Positions 47,131-56,583 of a stretch of DNA of 64,000 bases are shown here, piece by piece. The notes below the pieces were generated by a model. The model did not search any database. It was not told the origin of the DNA and was given only the letters and a program-made list of their open reading frames with translations. The translations under genes and the position numbers were made by a program. Source of the DNA: Salibacter halophilus (lineage in GTDB: Bacteria; Bacteroidota; Bacteroidia; Flavobacteriales_G; Salibacteraceae); contig NZ_WACR01000009.1 in the NCBI RefSeq assembly GCF_008806325.1, positions 1 to 64,000 of the forward strand. The letters run 5' to 3'. Each line of letters starts with the position of its first letter. The stretch's first letter is position 1.

Positions 47131-47771
47131 TTATCGTTATTTTCCGGTAATAATTGTTTCTTAATTTTCTTGAGATACTGAAATCCTTTTTCACTAGCTA
47201 TTCCTCTCATGTGGTAACGGAAAGCTTCAACCTGTACTCTTGGGATGGCTTCATTGCAATCCTTTGAATGCTGGGAGTGTAGGACAGCATCTATTAAAGT
47301 GCTGTAGAAATACCCAATCAGTTGTGGATTGGCATCCTTGCGGTAAAGACCCTCTTCTATTCCTTTATTAATATTCTCAACAATGCATTTGCTTATAAAT
47401 TCACCTTTGAACTCATTGAAGGATTTAAAGGCCTCAGGGTAATATTTTTCCAGATCGTAAAAGATAGATGGGTGTATTTCGAGAAGCATATTAATGACAA
47501 AATCTGTAATTGCGTACATCTCATCAATAGCGTTGAGATTTTTGCTCATTATTGCTTCAACATGATCAATGTGCTGGCATTCTCTATGAATGGCGCACTG
47601 TTTTACAAGGTCGTGCTTGTTATCGACAAATTTGTAAAGTGTTTTCTTGGAAATACTGAGTTCGCGAGCAATGTCATCCATCGTCATGCTCTTGATCCCG
47701 TTTTTCATAAACAGCTCAGTAATAGCAGGAACAGTGCTTTCTTTCCAGTCTTTTTCTTCTCCTTTTGCCAT
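47127..47771 (-). CDS. TetR-family repressor of the efflux operon
   Basis: 214 aa from the ATG at 47771. The TetR HTH is clear (ELFMKNGIKSMTMDDIARELSISKKTLYKFVDNKHDLV). The C-terminal ligand domain is unassigned. The frame is open to a TTG inside the -7 box at 47781, which is rejected as a start. It heads the operon it probably represses, likely through the palindrome at 47801-47810. Confidence 0.9.
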   Translation of the reverse strand: MAKGEEKDWKESTVPAITELFMKNGIKSMTMDDIARELSISKKTLYKFVDNKHDLVKQCAIHRECQHIDHVEAIMSKNLNAIDEMYAITDFVINMLLEIHPSIFYDLEKYYPEAFKSFNEFKGEFISKCIVENINKGIEEGLYRKDANPQLIGYFYSTLIDAVLHSQHSKDCNEAIPRVQVEAFRYHMRGIASEKGFQYLKKIKKQLLPENNDK

Positions 47772-47780
47772 AATTCGCGA

Positions 47781-47810
47781 CAAATTTAAGTGAAACTTTA
47801 TACGTACGTA
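47781..47810 (-). promoter_or_regulatory. tetR promoter with palindromic operator candidate
   Basis: On the minus strand TAAATTTG (47781-47788) is an exact -7 box. A perfect 10-bp palindrome TACGTACGTA (47801-47810) lies about 12 bp further upstream, over the -33 region. A TetR dimer bound there would block the promoter. Confidence 0.5.
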
Positions 47811-47914
47811 GGAAACGAAATAAGTAAAAAATGTTTCCGTGGTTTTTTATCTTGACAAGTGGTCAGCTGGTTAAATGAATAAATCGAGTAGTTTCAAAAG
47901 GCAAAATCAATAGC

Positions 47915-47922
47915 TACTTTTG
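47915..47922 (+). promoter_or_regulatory. -7 box of asnS
   Basis: TACTTTTG, exact TAnnTTTG, 34 nt before the ATG at 47957. Confidence 0.5.
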
Positions 47923-47956
47923 CGCTTCTTAAAATCGTTTATTGAAGGAATTGAAA

Positions 47957-49399
47957 ATGGAACGAATAAAAATTGATGCTTTATTAAAGTCGGAGCCGGT
48001 AGGTGAAAAAAAACTCGTAAAGGGTTGGGTCAGAACCAAAAGAGGTAGCAAAAGTGTGAATTTCATCGCGCTGAATGACGGTTCTTGTATCCACAACCTG
48101 CAAATCGTTGCCGATACTGAGAATTTCAGTGAAGAAGTTTTGCGCAAGGTCACAACCGGAGCTGCTATTTCAGTAGTTGGTGAGATCAGTGAATCTAAAG
48201 GATCTGGTCAAAGCGTTGAGATGATTGCTGAGGAAATCGAAATTCTTGGCGTTGCTGATTCTGAAAAGTATCCACTACAACCTAAAAAACACTCGCTAGA
48301 GTTCTTGCGTGAAATCGCTCACCTGAGGTTTAGGACAAGTACATTTGGTGCTGTTTTCAGGATTCGCCATGCACTTTCATTTGCCATTCATGATTACTTC
48401 AATAAAAACGGTTTTTACTACTTAAATACGCCAATCATCACCGGATCTGATGCTGAAGGAGCCGGAGAAATGTTTCGCGTAACAAACTTTGACCTGGATA
48501 ATATTCCAAAAAACGAAGAGGGGAAAATTGACTTCAAAGAAGACTTCTTTGGTCGTGAAACGAACCTAACTGTTTCGGGTCAGCTCGAAGCTGAACTTGG
48601 AGCTATGGCACTTTCTCAGGTTTATACTTTTGGCCCCACATTCAGAGCCGAAAACAGCAATACATCACGTCACCTGGCTGAATTTTGGATGGTTGAGCCC
48701 GAGGTTGCTTTTGCAGATCTAAAAGATGATATGGATTTGGCTGAGGATTTCCTCAAGTACATTGTGCAGTATGCTCTAGACAATTGCGCTGATGACCTTG
48801 CGTTTTTAGAGAACCGTATTGAGCAGGAGGATAAGCAAAAACCAAAAGATCAACGCCAACCGATGTCGCTCACTGAAAAACTCAAATTCATCGTTGAAAA
48901 TGAATTTGAGCGTGTTACTTACACTGATGCGATTGATATTTTGAGAAATTCAAAACCCAATAAAAAGAAGAAGTTCAATTACCTCATTGAAGAATGGGGA
49001 GCTGACTTGCAGAGTGAACACGAGCGCTTTTTGGTAGAGAAACATTTCAAAAAACCAGTTATCCTTTATGATTACCCTGCTGATATCAAAGCATTTTACA
49101 TGCGCCAAAATGATGACGATAAAACTGTGGCGGCTATGGATATTTTGTTCCCGGGAATCGGGGAGATTGTTGGTGGTTCACAACGTGAGGAACGCCTTTC
49201 GGTTCTGACCGAAAAAATGAAAGATTTCAATATTCCTGAAGAAGAAATGTGGTGGTACCTCGATACGCGTAAATATGGAACGGCACCTCACAGCGGTTTT
49301 GGACTGGGTTTTGAACGACTCGTTCTCTTTGTAACCGGGATGAGTAATATTAGAGATGTTATTGCTTTTCCAAGAACTCCAGGAAGTGCAGAATTTTAA
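47957..49399 (+). CDS. asnS: Asparaginyl-tRNA synthetase
   Basis: Charges tRNA-Asn. 480 aa from the ATG at 47957, with a TTG five codons earlier as an alternative. The N-terminal OB-fold anticodon domain includes [20 protein letters not shown]. Class II motif 2 is [20 protein letters not shown] and motif 3 is [20 protein letters not shown]. Two GGTCAGANCC copies lie near its two ends (48028 and 49201). Confidence 0.96.
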   Translation: MERIKIDALLKSEPVGEKKLVKGWVRTKRGSKSVNFIALNDGSCIHNLQIVADTENFSEEVLRKVTTGAAISVVGEISESKGSGQSVEMIAEEIEILGVADSEKYPLQPKKHSLEFLREIAHLRFRTSTFGAVFRIRHALSFAIHDYFNKNGFYYLNTPIITGSDAEGAGEMFRVTNFDLDNIPKNEEGKIDFKEDFFGRETNLTVSGQLEAELGAMALSQVYTFGPTFRAENSNTSRHLAEFWMVEPEVAFADLKDDMDLAEDFLKYIVQYALDNCADDLAFLENRIEQEDKQKPKDQRQPMSLTEKLKFIVENEFERVTYTDAIDILRNSKPNKKKKFNYLIEEWGADLQSEHERFLVEKHFKKPVILYDYPADIKAFYMRQNDDDKTVAAMDILFPGIGEIVGGSQREERLSVLTEKMKDFNIPEEEMWWYLDTRKYGTAPHSGFGLGFERLVLFVTGMSNIRDVIAFPRTPGSAEF

Positions 49400-49423
49400 A
49401 CTTAGAAAACGTTAGAGATAATT

Positions 49424-49457
49424 AAGGGATGCTAAAATTTTTTGGCATCCCTTTTTT
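49424..49457 (+). terminator. Terminator of asnS
   Basis: AAGGGATGC / GCATCCCTT stem with a 12-nt AT-rich loop and T run, 24 nt after the stop. Confidence 0.85.
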
Positions 49458-49539
49458 ATGCAATGAGAATTGGTTACTTTTCAATCAAAATTCGTGCCAC
49501 TGCTTTTTCGGCTGCACGTTTAGGGGAAATTGAATCGTC

Positions 49540-51003
49540 ATGTTAGAGCAAAAACTACAGCAAAAGTTACTTCAAAAGCTATCTCCACAACAAATTCAGT
49601 TGATGAAGTTGTTGCAGGTTCCCACAGTTGCTATTGAGCAGCGGGTGAAAGAGGAGATGGAGCAAAACCCGGCTCTCGAAGAAGGTACCGCATCTGAAAA
49701 CAATCAGGAGGATGGCGAAGAGTACAGTGATGTTTACGAAGAACGCAGTGAGGCTGAGCAGGATTTTGATTTCTCAGATTATACGGATGATGATACTCCG
49801 GCTTACAAATACACTATCAAGAATAAAGGCCGGGATGATGATGAGAAGGGTGTTCCGTTAAGTGGTGGGTCAACTTTCCACGATAGATTAACTGAACAAC
49901 TAGGGTTGCAGTCAATCGATGAAAGGGAACACAGAATAGCTACTCACCTGATCGGTAACATAGATGATGCGGGGTATTTGAGACGAGAACTCATTGCAAT
50001 TGTAGATGATTTGGCTTTTACTCAGAACCTCATGACAGATGAGAGCGAACTTGAAAAGTTGCTGATGATTATTCAGGACTTTGACCCTCCTGGTGTTGGA
50101 GCGCGGGATTTGCAGGAGTGTTTACTTCTGCAAGTTGAGCGTAAAATCAAGAAACGGCCTAATGACGAAGGTCTATTGCTGGCAGAGTCAATTCTGGACA
50201 AAACGTTTAAAGAGTTTACCAAAAAGCACTATGACAAAATTCTGGCTAAGCTCGATATTGAGGAAGAGGAACTCAAAGAGGGACTGGATGAGATTTTAAA
50301 ATTAAATCCAAAGCCGGGGAATAGTCTCAGCAACAACGCTGAACCTGTAGAACATATCGTTCCTGATTTTACTATAACCAACGATGACGATGAGTTGCAA
50401 CTTCAACTCAACGGACGAAATGCTCCTGAGCTCCGTGTGAGTCCGCAATACAGCGAGATGTTTGACGCCTACAACAAAAACAAGAAAGCCGCTACAAAAG
50501 AACAAAAAGATGCTCTGGTTTTTGTCAAGCAAAAGCTCGACTCTGCTAAATGGTTCATTGATGCCATCAAACAACGTCAACAAACTTTACTGATGACGAT
50601 GGAGGCAATTATGGAGCGCCAGCGAGAGTATTTTTTGACTGGGGATGAAACCAAGTTGAAGCCGATGATCCTTAAAGATATTGCCGAAAAGGTACATCTG
50701 GATATCAGCACGATTTCACGTGTGGTAAACAGTAAGTATGTAGAAACTCCCTACGGAACTTTTCTTCTAAAGAGTTTTTTCAGTGAAAGTATTTCTACTG
50801 ATAGCGGAGAGGAAGTGAGTACGCGAGAGGTGAAGAAAAAACTACAGGATTTGATCGATGAGGAAGATTCACAGAAACCACTTACCGATGATCGCCTTGC
50901 TAAATTGTTGAAGGATCAGGGGTATAACATAGCCAGGAGAACAGTTGCGAAATACCGCGAGCAACTTCAAATTCCGGTTGCCAGATTGAGAAAAAGTTTA
51001 TGA
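49540..51003 (+). CDS. rpoN: RNA polymerase sigma-54 factor
   Basis: Alternative sigma factor that needs an ATPase activator. 487 aa. The glutamine-rich region I (QKLLQKLSPQQIQLMKLLQ) binds activators, an acidic region II follows, and the C-terminal RpoN box ARRTVAKYREQL recognises -24 promoters. No activator or -24/-12 site was seen in the window. It overlaps the next gene by 4 nt. Confidence 0.96.
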   Translation: MLEQKLQQKLLQKLSPQQIQLMKLLQVPTVAIEQRVKEEMEQNPALEEGTASENNQEDGEEYSDVYEERSEAEQDFDFSDYTDDDTPAYKYTIKNKGRDDDEKGVPLSGGSTFHDRLTEQLGLQSIDEREHRIATHLIGNIDDAGYLRRELIAIVDDLAFTQNLMTDESELEKLLMIIQDFDPPGVGARDLQECLLLQVERKIKKRPNDEGLLLAESILDKTFKEFTKKHYDKILAKLDIEEEELKEGLDEILKLNPKPGNSLSNNAEPVEHIVPDFTITNDDDELQLQLNGRNAPELRVSPQYSEMFDAYNKNKKAATKEQKDALVFVKQKLDSAKWFIDAIKQRQQTLLMTMEAIMERQREYFLTGDETKLKPMILKDIAEKVHLDISTISRVVNSKYVETPYGTFLLKSFFSESISTDSGEEVSTREVKKKLQDLIDEEDSQKPLTDDRLAKLLKDQGYNIARRTVAKYREQLQIPVARLRKSL

Positions 51004-51620
51004 GTCAAAAAATAGCAAAGTTCATCTCAGTGTTATTTCATCCGCTAATCATGCCAACGTATGGCGTGCTCTTGCTTTTTAATTTCGTTGATGCATACTT
51101 TGTTTACACGATTAATGAAACTGCACGAACATTCATTTTATCAATCGTTTTTCTCAATACTTTTCTGCTTCCTGTTGGGTTGATTCTCTACCTCCTCAGA
51201 ACCAAAAGAATTACCGATATTCAAGTGACAAACAGGGAGGAGCGCTGGCTCCCGATTATCCTCACCACACTATTTTACGTGACAACCTATTATCTCCTCG
51301 ATGAATTTGGAATGAACCGTATTGTAATGTTGATGCTGGGAGCGGGAATTCTATCGATAATTGCTGCATTTTTCATCAATTTGGTGTGGAAAATCAGCAT
51401 GCACATGGTTGGACTGGGAGGCTTAGCCGGAGTGTTTTACGGTATGGCACAAATGTTAAATGTCCCTGTTGTTCTGGTATTGCTCGCACTTATTTTGATT
51501 GGTGGCATAGTTGGTTATGCCAGACTTGTTCTAAAGCAACATACGCTCAACCAATTATTGGTCGGAGCCGTTTTGGGCTTCGTAGTGAGCTATTTAGTAT
51601 TTGAATTTGGTGTTGGTTAA
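51000..51620 (+). CDS. Multi-pass membrane protein, PAP2-like
   Basis: 206 aa with about six hydrophobic helices, starting inside the rpoN stop codon (ATGA overlap). SMHMVGLGGLAGV and ARLVLKQHTLNQLLVGAVLG occupy places similar to the second and third motifs of PAP2 phosphatases, but the usual PSGH is missing, so lipid phosphatase activity is doubtful. The gene ends in a TTAA shared with the convergent gene. Confidence 0.6.
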   Translation: MSQKIAKFISVLFHPLIMPTYGVLLLFNFVDAYFVYTINETARTFILSIVFLNTFLLPVGLILYLLRTKRITDIQVTNREERWLPIILTTLFYVTTYYLLDEFGMNRIVMLMLGAGILSIIAAFFINLVWKISMHMVGLGGLAGVFYGMAQMLNVPVVLVLLALILIGGIVGYARLVLKQHTLNQLLVGAVLGFVVSYLVFEFGVG

Positions 51621-52351
51621 AATGGCGTTATCGTTACACCAATTGATAGTTGAGTAGCTTCTGGGCCGTGTCCTTCATTAAACAAAGGACTTAAACCGTA
51701 GTAAGCATTTAAGCCAACTTTCCCGTATCCGGCTCTAAAGTAAGCACCATAACGAAATTCGTGAAGATCAGGGAAGATGTACGTTTTGTACTTGTCTTTT
51801 CTGTTGTTATCGATCACTAGTTTGTCGTGAACGTCAAATTGCCAACCAGCTTTGAAACCCAATGTGAGTTTCCAGCGGTGTCCGCGATTGTCTTCGTTAG
51901 ATCTGTAGCGTAACTCTAAGGGTATATCGAGGTAAGTGAGAGCAACTTTATTATTGCGGTAATCTACTGAATCTGGGAGTTTTTGGAAAGTAGAATAATC
52001 CTCTTTCTCATCATTTCCCACTCTTCTTATTTGTGAGTTGCTGTAGTAGCTCTGACTACTGATACCTCCACCAATAGCAATGGCAAAATTGCTAGTCATG
52101 ATTGGCCTGTCGTAGAGGAGATAAAAACTCATGCCATTATTCCATGGTTTGAAATCAAGGCCATTGGGTTTGTTTTCAAACATGAGCATTTCATAACCGA
52201 GGTCAACCACAAAGTTGTCCATTTTTTCCATCGGTTCTTTCGGTTGTGTTGTGGTTTTAGTACTAGTTGGTTGTTGATTTTGGCTCTGACCAAAAATGGA
52301 AACAGAAATCGCCAACATTGATATAGTGAAAGTTATTACCTTTATCCTCAT
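51617..52351 (-). CDS. Outer-membrane beta-barrel protein (PorT-like)
   Basis: 244 aa with signal peptide (VITFTISMLAISVSIFGQ). A Thr/Lys/Pro-rich linker precedes alternating strands ending in an aromatic residue (SIGVTITPF), as in outer-membrane barrels. It resembles the broad PorT/porin-like family of Bacteroidota but cannot be given a specific role. An exact -7 box (TAGCTTTG, 52371-52378, minus strand) lies 19 nt upstream. A GGTCAGANCC copy sits near the signal peptide (52282). Confidence 0.65.
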   Translation of the reverse strand: MRIKVITFTISMLAISVSIFGQSQNQQPTSTKTTTQPKEPMEKMDNFVVDLGYEMLMFENKPNGLDFKPWNNGMSFYLLYDRPIMTSNFAIAIGGGISSQSYYSNSQIRRVGNDEKEDYSTFQKLPDSVDYRNNKVALTYLDIPLELRYRSNEDNRGHRWKLTLGFKAGWQFDVHDKLVIDNNRKDKYKTYIFPDLHEFRYGAYFRAGYGKVGLNAYYGLSPLFNEGHGPEATQLSIGVTITPF

Positions 52352-52454
52352 TTAATTGAAAATTTGGCCACAAAGCTATAATAATTGTAGCTGAGTAATT
52401 GTAACCAACTTAATGCTTTTTTATTGCGTTTATACTACAAGAGAATAACCTGTT

Positions 52455-54782
52455 ATGAAAAACTTAATATACTTCCCACTTCTTTTCTTGTCTATCATTG
52501 TTAATGGTCAGAGCCTTAGTGATTATCAAAAAATTGACTCAACGAAAGTTTTCAATTTTGGTGTAGAGCGCGATTATCCTTGGGCAGGTGGCTTTAACAA
52601 TCCTCAGTTTTCACAAATAGACCTTAATAAAGATGGGTTTGATGACATTGCTGTTTTCGATAAAACAGGTGACAGGGTTTATACATTTTTGAATGATGGT
52701 GTTCAGGGGCAGGCTGATTATAGTTATGCGCCTGAATATGAGAGATTCTTCCCTGATACATTGCGTAACATGATGTTGATGCGAGACATGAATTGTGATG
52801 GGAAAATGGATATTTTCACTCAACGTCCTAATGGTGGTGGGATTCGTGTTTATGAAAATATTACACCATCTAGCATTAATGATTCATTGAGCTTTGAATT
52901 GATTCATTCTGACCTGGAAGCGACCTTCTCTGGCGGACAGACCTTTGTTTATTTATTATCCAGCGATATACCAATTATTGAGGATATGGATGGAGATGGA
53001 GATCTCGATATTGTTTCAGGACATAATTTTGGAACTTATTTCACCCTCTACGAAAATGTAGCCCCAAATTGTGATACACTTATTTATGATAAAGTTACAG
53101 GAAATGCTTGCTGGGCAGGCTTTTTTGAAAATGTTTACGGAGAAGTTATTCTGAACGATTCTTTTTGTCAAACCTATCGATTGGGCAATCATATACCGCC
53201 TTTATATGATCACAATCAACATAGAGGAGCTGAAAGACATGCCGGTTCTGCTCTATCAGCTTTTGATTTGAATGCAGATGGATTAATGGATATTGTGCTA
53301 AGTGATGTTGACCGGCCCGGTGTAAAAGGGGTTTTCAATGGAGGAACCCCTGATTCTGCTTACATGGTTTCTGTCGATACAGCTTTTCCTTCAAACTCAT
53401 TGCCGGTAGATCTTCCTAACATGAGTGCTATTTCCTTTATGGATGTTAACAATGATGGTTTGGAAGATTTCATTGCAGGGCCAACTCAGCGCGATCAAAG
53501 TAAAGATGTTGAAAATGCCTGGTTGTACCTAAACACAGGAACATCAACGAATCCGGTTTTTACTTTTAATAGAAAGGATTTTCTTTCACGACAGATGATT
53601 GATCACGGTACTGGGTCTTATCCAAAATTTATTGATGTAGATAAGGATGGATTGAAAGACGTCCTGGTAGGGAACACAGGGTTTTTTCAGAACTACAATA
53701 GTTTAGCTTTTAAAACGGTGTGGAAAAGCCAATTGGCTTATTTTAAGAATACAGGTGATTCAATACACCCAAAGTTTGATTTTATTACAGATGACTTTGA
53801 AAATATTGGGCAACACAATATGGAAGGACTTTATCCTGCATTTGGAGACTTGGATGGAGATGGTGATCTAGACATGTTAGCTGGAAAAATCAACGGTGAA
53901 GTAGCATTTTTCAGGAATACATCACCAGTGGGGTCACCAATTCAGTTTACATTGGTTGATTCATCTTTTATGAAGATCCAGGGTTCACCATTTTTTACTC
54001 CTGAGCTATATGACTTAGATCAGGATGGAGATTTAGATATCCTGGCGGGAAACAATAATGGCTCTATTAACTATTATGAGAACATTGGCAGTAGTTCCAA
54101 TCCACAATTTCAATCTTCAGTGACTCAGCAAAACCTCGGTGGAGTATTTCATAAGAGGCCTGCATATCCCGGTAATTTAGCATTGTCTATAATTCCATAT
54201 CCTACTGTTAATTCCAGTGAAAAGCTTATTGTTTCATCTTATGAATATGGTGTTTTTGTTTATGACTTTTTAAACCCTGATACATCAGGCAATTACCCTG
54301 TGATAGACTCAATGATGGTTAAAGGAAGGCAAATTGCAATGACTGGAGATGTCGTTACTTACGCAAATGACTCTATTGAACTTATATATGGAGAAAAGAC
54401 TGGAGGATTGACTTATTTAGCATTGCCACATACTTTTCAGGATACTACTTCAAACGATACTCTACCTGATGATACTATTCCTGGTGATACAACTGATACT
54501 ACCGGGATTTGGATAAATAACATCAATCAGTATGTAAAGGTTGATGTATATCCAAACCCAACGAATGATGTTTTCTACATTGACGTAGCTACTAAGGGAA
54601 GAGAAACGGTGCTACTCTCCGTTTATGATATAAAAGGTGTTTTGGTTAAAGAGCGCAGGCTTACAGTTAACAAAAAGTTGACTAGAGAAGAATTTGATTT
54701 AAGTGGTTACGAATCTGGGGTTTATTTGGTTAGGCTATTGTCTCAAGAGGGAGTGGTTACCAAAAGAATCACAAAAAAATGA
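52455..54782 (+). CDS. Secreted FG-GAP/VCBS repeat protein with type A T9SS signal
   Basis: 775 aa. Signal peptide NLIYFPLLFLSIIVNGQ. Repeated Ca-binding-type blades DxNxDGxxD occur throughout (IDLNKDGFDDIAVFD, MDGDGDLDIVSG, LDGDGDLDMLAG), giving a beta-propeller like integrin alpha. A Thr/Asp/Pro-rich linker (TSNDTLPDDTIPGDTTDTT) is followed by the type A sorting domain VDVYPNPTNDVFYI...GVYLVRL...KRITKK. It should be exported by T9SS and attached to the cell surface or released. Confidence 0.92.
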   Translation: MKNLIYFPLLFLSIIVNGQSLSDYQKIDSTKVFNFGVERDYPWAGGFNNPQFSQIDLNKDGFDDIAVFDKTGDRVYTFLNDGVQGQADYSYAPEYERFFPDTLRNMMLMRDMNCDGKMDIFTQRPNGGGIRVYENITPSSINDSLSFELIHSDLEATFSGGQTFVYLLSSDIPIIEDMDGDGDLDIVSGHNFGTYFTLYENVAPNCDTLIYDKVTGNACWAGFFENVYGEVILNDSFCQTYRLGNHIPPLYDHNQHRGAERHAGSALSAFDLNADGLMDIVLSDVDRPGVKGVFNGGTPDSAYMVSVDTAFPSNSLPVDLPNMSAISFMDVNNDGLEDFIAGPTQRDQSKDVENAWLYLNTGTSTNPVFTFNRKDFLSRQMIDHGTGSYPKFIDVDKDGLKDVLVGNTGFFQNYNSLAFKTVWKSQLAYFKNTGDSIHPKFDFITDDFENIGQHNMEGLYPAFGDLDGDGDLDMLAGKINGEVAFFRNTSPVGSPIQFTLVDSSFMKIQGSPFFTPELYDLDQDGDLDILAGNNNGSINYYENIGSSSNPQFQSSVTQQNLGGVFHKRPAYPGNLALSIIPYPTVNSSEKLIVSSYEYGVFVYDFLNPDTSGNYPVIDSMMVKGRQIAMTGDVVTYANDSIELIYGEKTGGLTYLALPHTFQDTTSNDTLPDDTIPGDTTDTTGIWINNINQYVKVDVYPNPTNDVFYIDVATKGRETVLLSVYDIKGVLVKERRLTVNKKLTREEFDLSGYESGVYLVRLLSQEGVVTKRITKK

Positions 54783-54862
54783 TAAGTGCGTGCAACCTAT
54801 TTTGATTGCGATGTATCATAATTAGTGAAAGGTTCGCACGATTTACTTTCAAAGGGTAAAAT

Positions 54863-54891
54863 AAAAAAAGCCGCAATTTGCGGCTTTTTTT
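54863..54891. terminator. Bidirectional terminator
   Basis: AAAAAAAGCCGC / GCGGCTTTTTTT with loop AATTT. It has T runs on both strands and lies between convergent genes. Confidence 0.92.
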
Positions 54892-54916
54892 GTTGTTGTA
54901 TGAGGAGAGCGAACGC

Positions 54917-55114
54917 TTATGCTTCAGCGTTCTTTTGGTCGAATTTCTTTTTTATTCCATAAGCTGCTCCAGCAGCGAGTAATAATTCAACTCCCGGGAT
55001 AGGTGCGTAAGGCGTGTTATTTCCTGATCCGGGTGGTGGAGGTGGAGCAAAGAGCAAGTGACCACTGAAAGTGAAAACTGCTATCGCGATGGTTGTTTTA
55101 AGTAGTTGTTTCAT
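54917..55114 (-). CDS. Small secreted protein with PID-CTERM-like sorting tail
   Basis: 65 aa from the ATG at 55114 (MKQLLKTTIAIAV), preferred because a signal peptide follows at once. After a proline run (FAPPPPPGSGNN) comes APIPGVELLLAAGAAYGIKK, a short hydrophobic helix and basic end. This resembles the PID-CTERM predicted sorting signal of Bacteroidota, with PIPG in place of PIDG. Such proteins are almost only signal, linker and tail. The cognate processing enzyme is not in the window. The following ~285 nt up to the tRNA show no gene. Confidence 0.65.
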   Translation of the reverse strand: MKQLLKTTIAIAVFTFSGHLLFAPPPPPGSGNNTPYAPIPGVELLLAAGAAYGIKKKFDQKNAEA

Positions 55115-55400
55115 AATTCCCCTTATTATTCCCTTATTTTCTGTTATCAAAAGTATTGTAACAGTATGCTGTAGAAGGGCTTAATACCCGAGCTAGGCTA
55201 TCAGTTGAGATAAGAGGAGCATAAGAAGTGTGAAATGCGGAATAAAGTGCAATTTGTTTTTTTATAAACTGCTTTTCATTATGAATTCGATCACTAGTGA
55301 ACTGCAACAGGATGGTTGTTTCTGGATATTGACTTTAGGAGAAATAATTATGCTTTGCAAAATGGTTGAGAAAAACTATTGAAAAGCATAAGGGAAAAAG

Positions 55401-55474
55401 TGGGCCCAGCTGGGCTCGAACCAGCGACCACCTGATTATGAGTCAGGTGCTCTAACCAACTGAGCTATGGGCCC
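55401..55474 (-). tRNA. tRNA with CAT anticodon (Met or Ile2)
   Basis: 74-nt cloverleaf on the minus strand. Acceptor GGGCCCA/TGGGCCC with discriminator A, D arm AGCTCAGTTGGTTAGAGC, anticodon stem CCTGA/TCAGG with loop CTCATAA, T arm GCTGG-TTCGAGC-CCAGC. CCA is not encoded. The CAT anticodon fits elongator Met or, if lysidine-modified, minor tRNA-Ile2. The GGGCC acceptor start recalls tRNA-Ile, but I cannot settle it by eye. It is not an initiator type, as the 1-72 pair is intact. Confidence 0.95.
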
Positions 55475-55539
55475 AAGTGAAAGTGATTTTCACTTTTGAA
55501 GGGCGACAAAAGTAATAAAACAAAATGGAATTATTGAAT

Positions 55540-55547
55540 TAAGTTTG
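55540..55547 (+). promoter_or_regulatory. -7 box of the HAD hydrolase gene
   Basis: TAAGTTTG, exact TAnnTTTG, 6 nt before the ATG at 55554. An in-frame TTG inside it is rejected as the start. Confidence 0.55.
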
Positions 55548-55553
55548 TCCACC

Positions 55554-56195
55554 ATGGCCATAGAACAGAGTAAACCGACAGTAATAATTGATTTTGGAGG
55601 TGTTTTATATGCCATTAATTTTAACAGGTGTGTGGATTCCTTTAAAGAACTTGGAATAGCCGATTTTGAAAACCATTATTCAAAAGCATCCCAAAGTGGT
55701 TTGTTTCAGGATTTTGAAAAGGGCTTGTTAAAAGTAGACCAGTTTTTGAATAAACTCAATACTCAAATTGAAGTTCAGCTCGATAAAGAAAAGGTGATAT
55801 CAGCATGGAACTCGCTGTTAGTTGGCTATTTGGATGAAAATCTTTCGGTTCTGACCGAAATGTCAAAGGACTACAACTTGATTTTACTCAGCAATACAAA
55901 TGAGATCCACCATGCTCAGTTTTCCCTTGAATTGGTTGAGTTACACAACAAAAAGTTTGAGGAATTATTTGATGAGGTTGTTTTTTCTCATCAGGTAAAA
56001 ATGAGGAAGCCTGATGTTGAGGTGTATGATTTAGTAAAATCACATATTCCACAGAATTCAAAAGTCGTTTTTATCGATGACTCCATTCAAAATGTAGAAT
56101 CGGCAGAGAAAATGGGAATAAGCAGCTTTCATTTTGCCCAAAACCAGTCGTTAAAAGATCAATTACCCGGCATCCTGGCAAAGCTCAACGAGTAA
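55554..56195 (+). CDS. HAD-superfamily hydrolase
   Basis: 213 aa from the ATG at 55554. The four HAD motifs are visible: IIDFGGVL (the nucleophile Asp is D of IID), LLSNTNE, the Lys of MRKPDVEVY, and FIDDSIQN. A helical cap lies between motifs I and II, as in subclass IA phosphatases. The substrate is unknown. Its last 33 nt overlap the end of the convergent epimerase gene, so both C-termini are encoded by the same bases. Confidence 0.88.
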   Translation: MAIEQSKPTVIIDFGGVLYAINFNRCVDSFKELGIADFENHYSKASQSGLFQDFEKGLLKVDQFLNKLNTQIEVQLDKEKVISAWNSLLVGYLDENLSVLTEMSKDYNLILLSNTNEIHHAQFSLELVELHNKKFEELFDEVVFSHQVKMRKPDVEVYDLVKSHIPQNSKVVFIDDSIQNVESAEKMGISSFHFAQNQSLKDQLPGILAKLNE

Positions 56196-56564
56196 GCCGT
56201 TTGCAGATTTTGGATGAATAAACACGATGAGTTTGTTATCGGCTCCCTTTTTGGGTATTTCGTTGATGAACTGAAAACCTTCCTTTTTTAATCTGTCTAT
56301 TTCGGCATAAATATCATCAACCGCAATGGCCACATGGTGAATTCCTTCCCTGTTTTTTGATAAATACTTTTCAATTGCACTGTCTCCGCTTATACCGGCC
56401 AATAGTTCAATTTTATTTTCTCCCAACTTGAAAAAAGAGGTCTTCACTCCCTCACTGTCAACTACTTCTTCCTTGTAGGCTGGTTCGCCCAGTAGCCTGG
56501 AAAAAACCTCATTTGATTTATCAATGTCTTTTACCGCTATGCCAAGGTGTTCTATTTTATTCAT
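56163..56564 (-). CDS. mce: Methylmalonyl-CoA epimerase
   Basis: Interconverts the R and S forms of methylmalonyl-CoA in propionyl-CoA metabolism. 133 aa from the ATG at 56564. Metal ligands are visible: His in IEHLGIAV (start), Glu/Gln region NKIELLAG, His in GIHHVAIAVDD and Glu near the end (LLVELCQ). It fits with the stand-alone biotin carrier at 3292 if that serves propionyl-CoA carboxylase. A GTG one codon earlier is possible as a start. Confidence 0.92.
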   Translation of the reverse strand: MNKIEHLGIAVKDIDKSNEVFSRLLGEPAYKEEVVDSEGVKTSFFKLGENKIELLAGISGDSAIEKYLSKNREGIHHVAIAVDDIYAEIDRLKKEGFQFINEIPKKGADNKLIVFIHPKSANGLLVELCQDAG

Positions 56565-56583
56565 CACGCAAAGTTTGATACAA

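Noticed and set aside
55283-55301. GAATTCGATCACTAGTGAA looks like a cloning-vector polylinker
   Set aside because: The similarity stops at once on both sides and no other vector sequence is present, so it is most likely chance.
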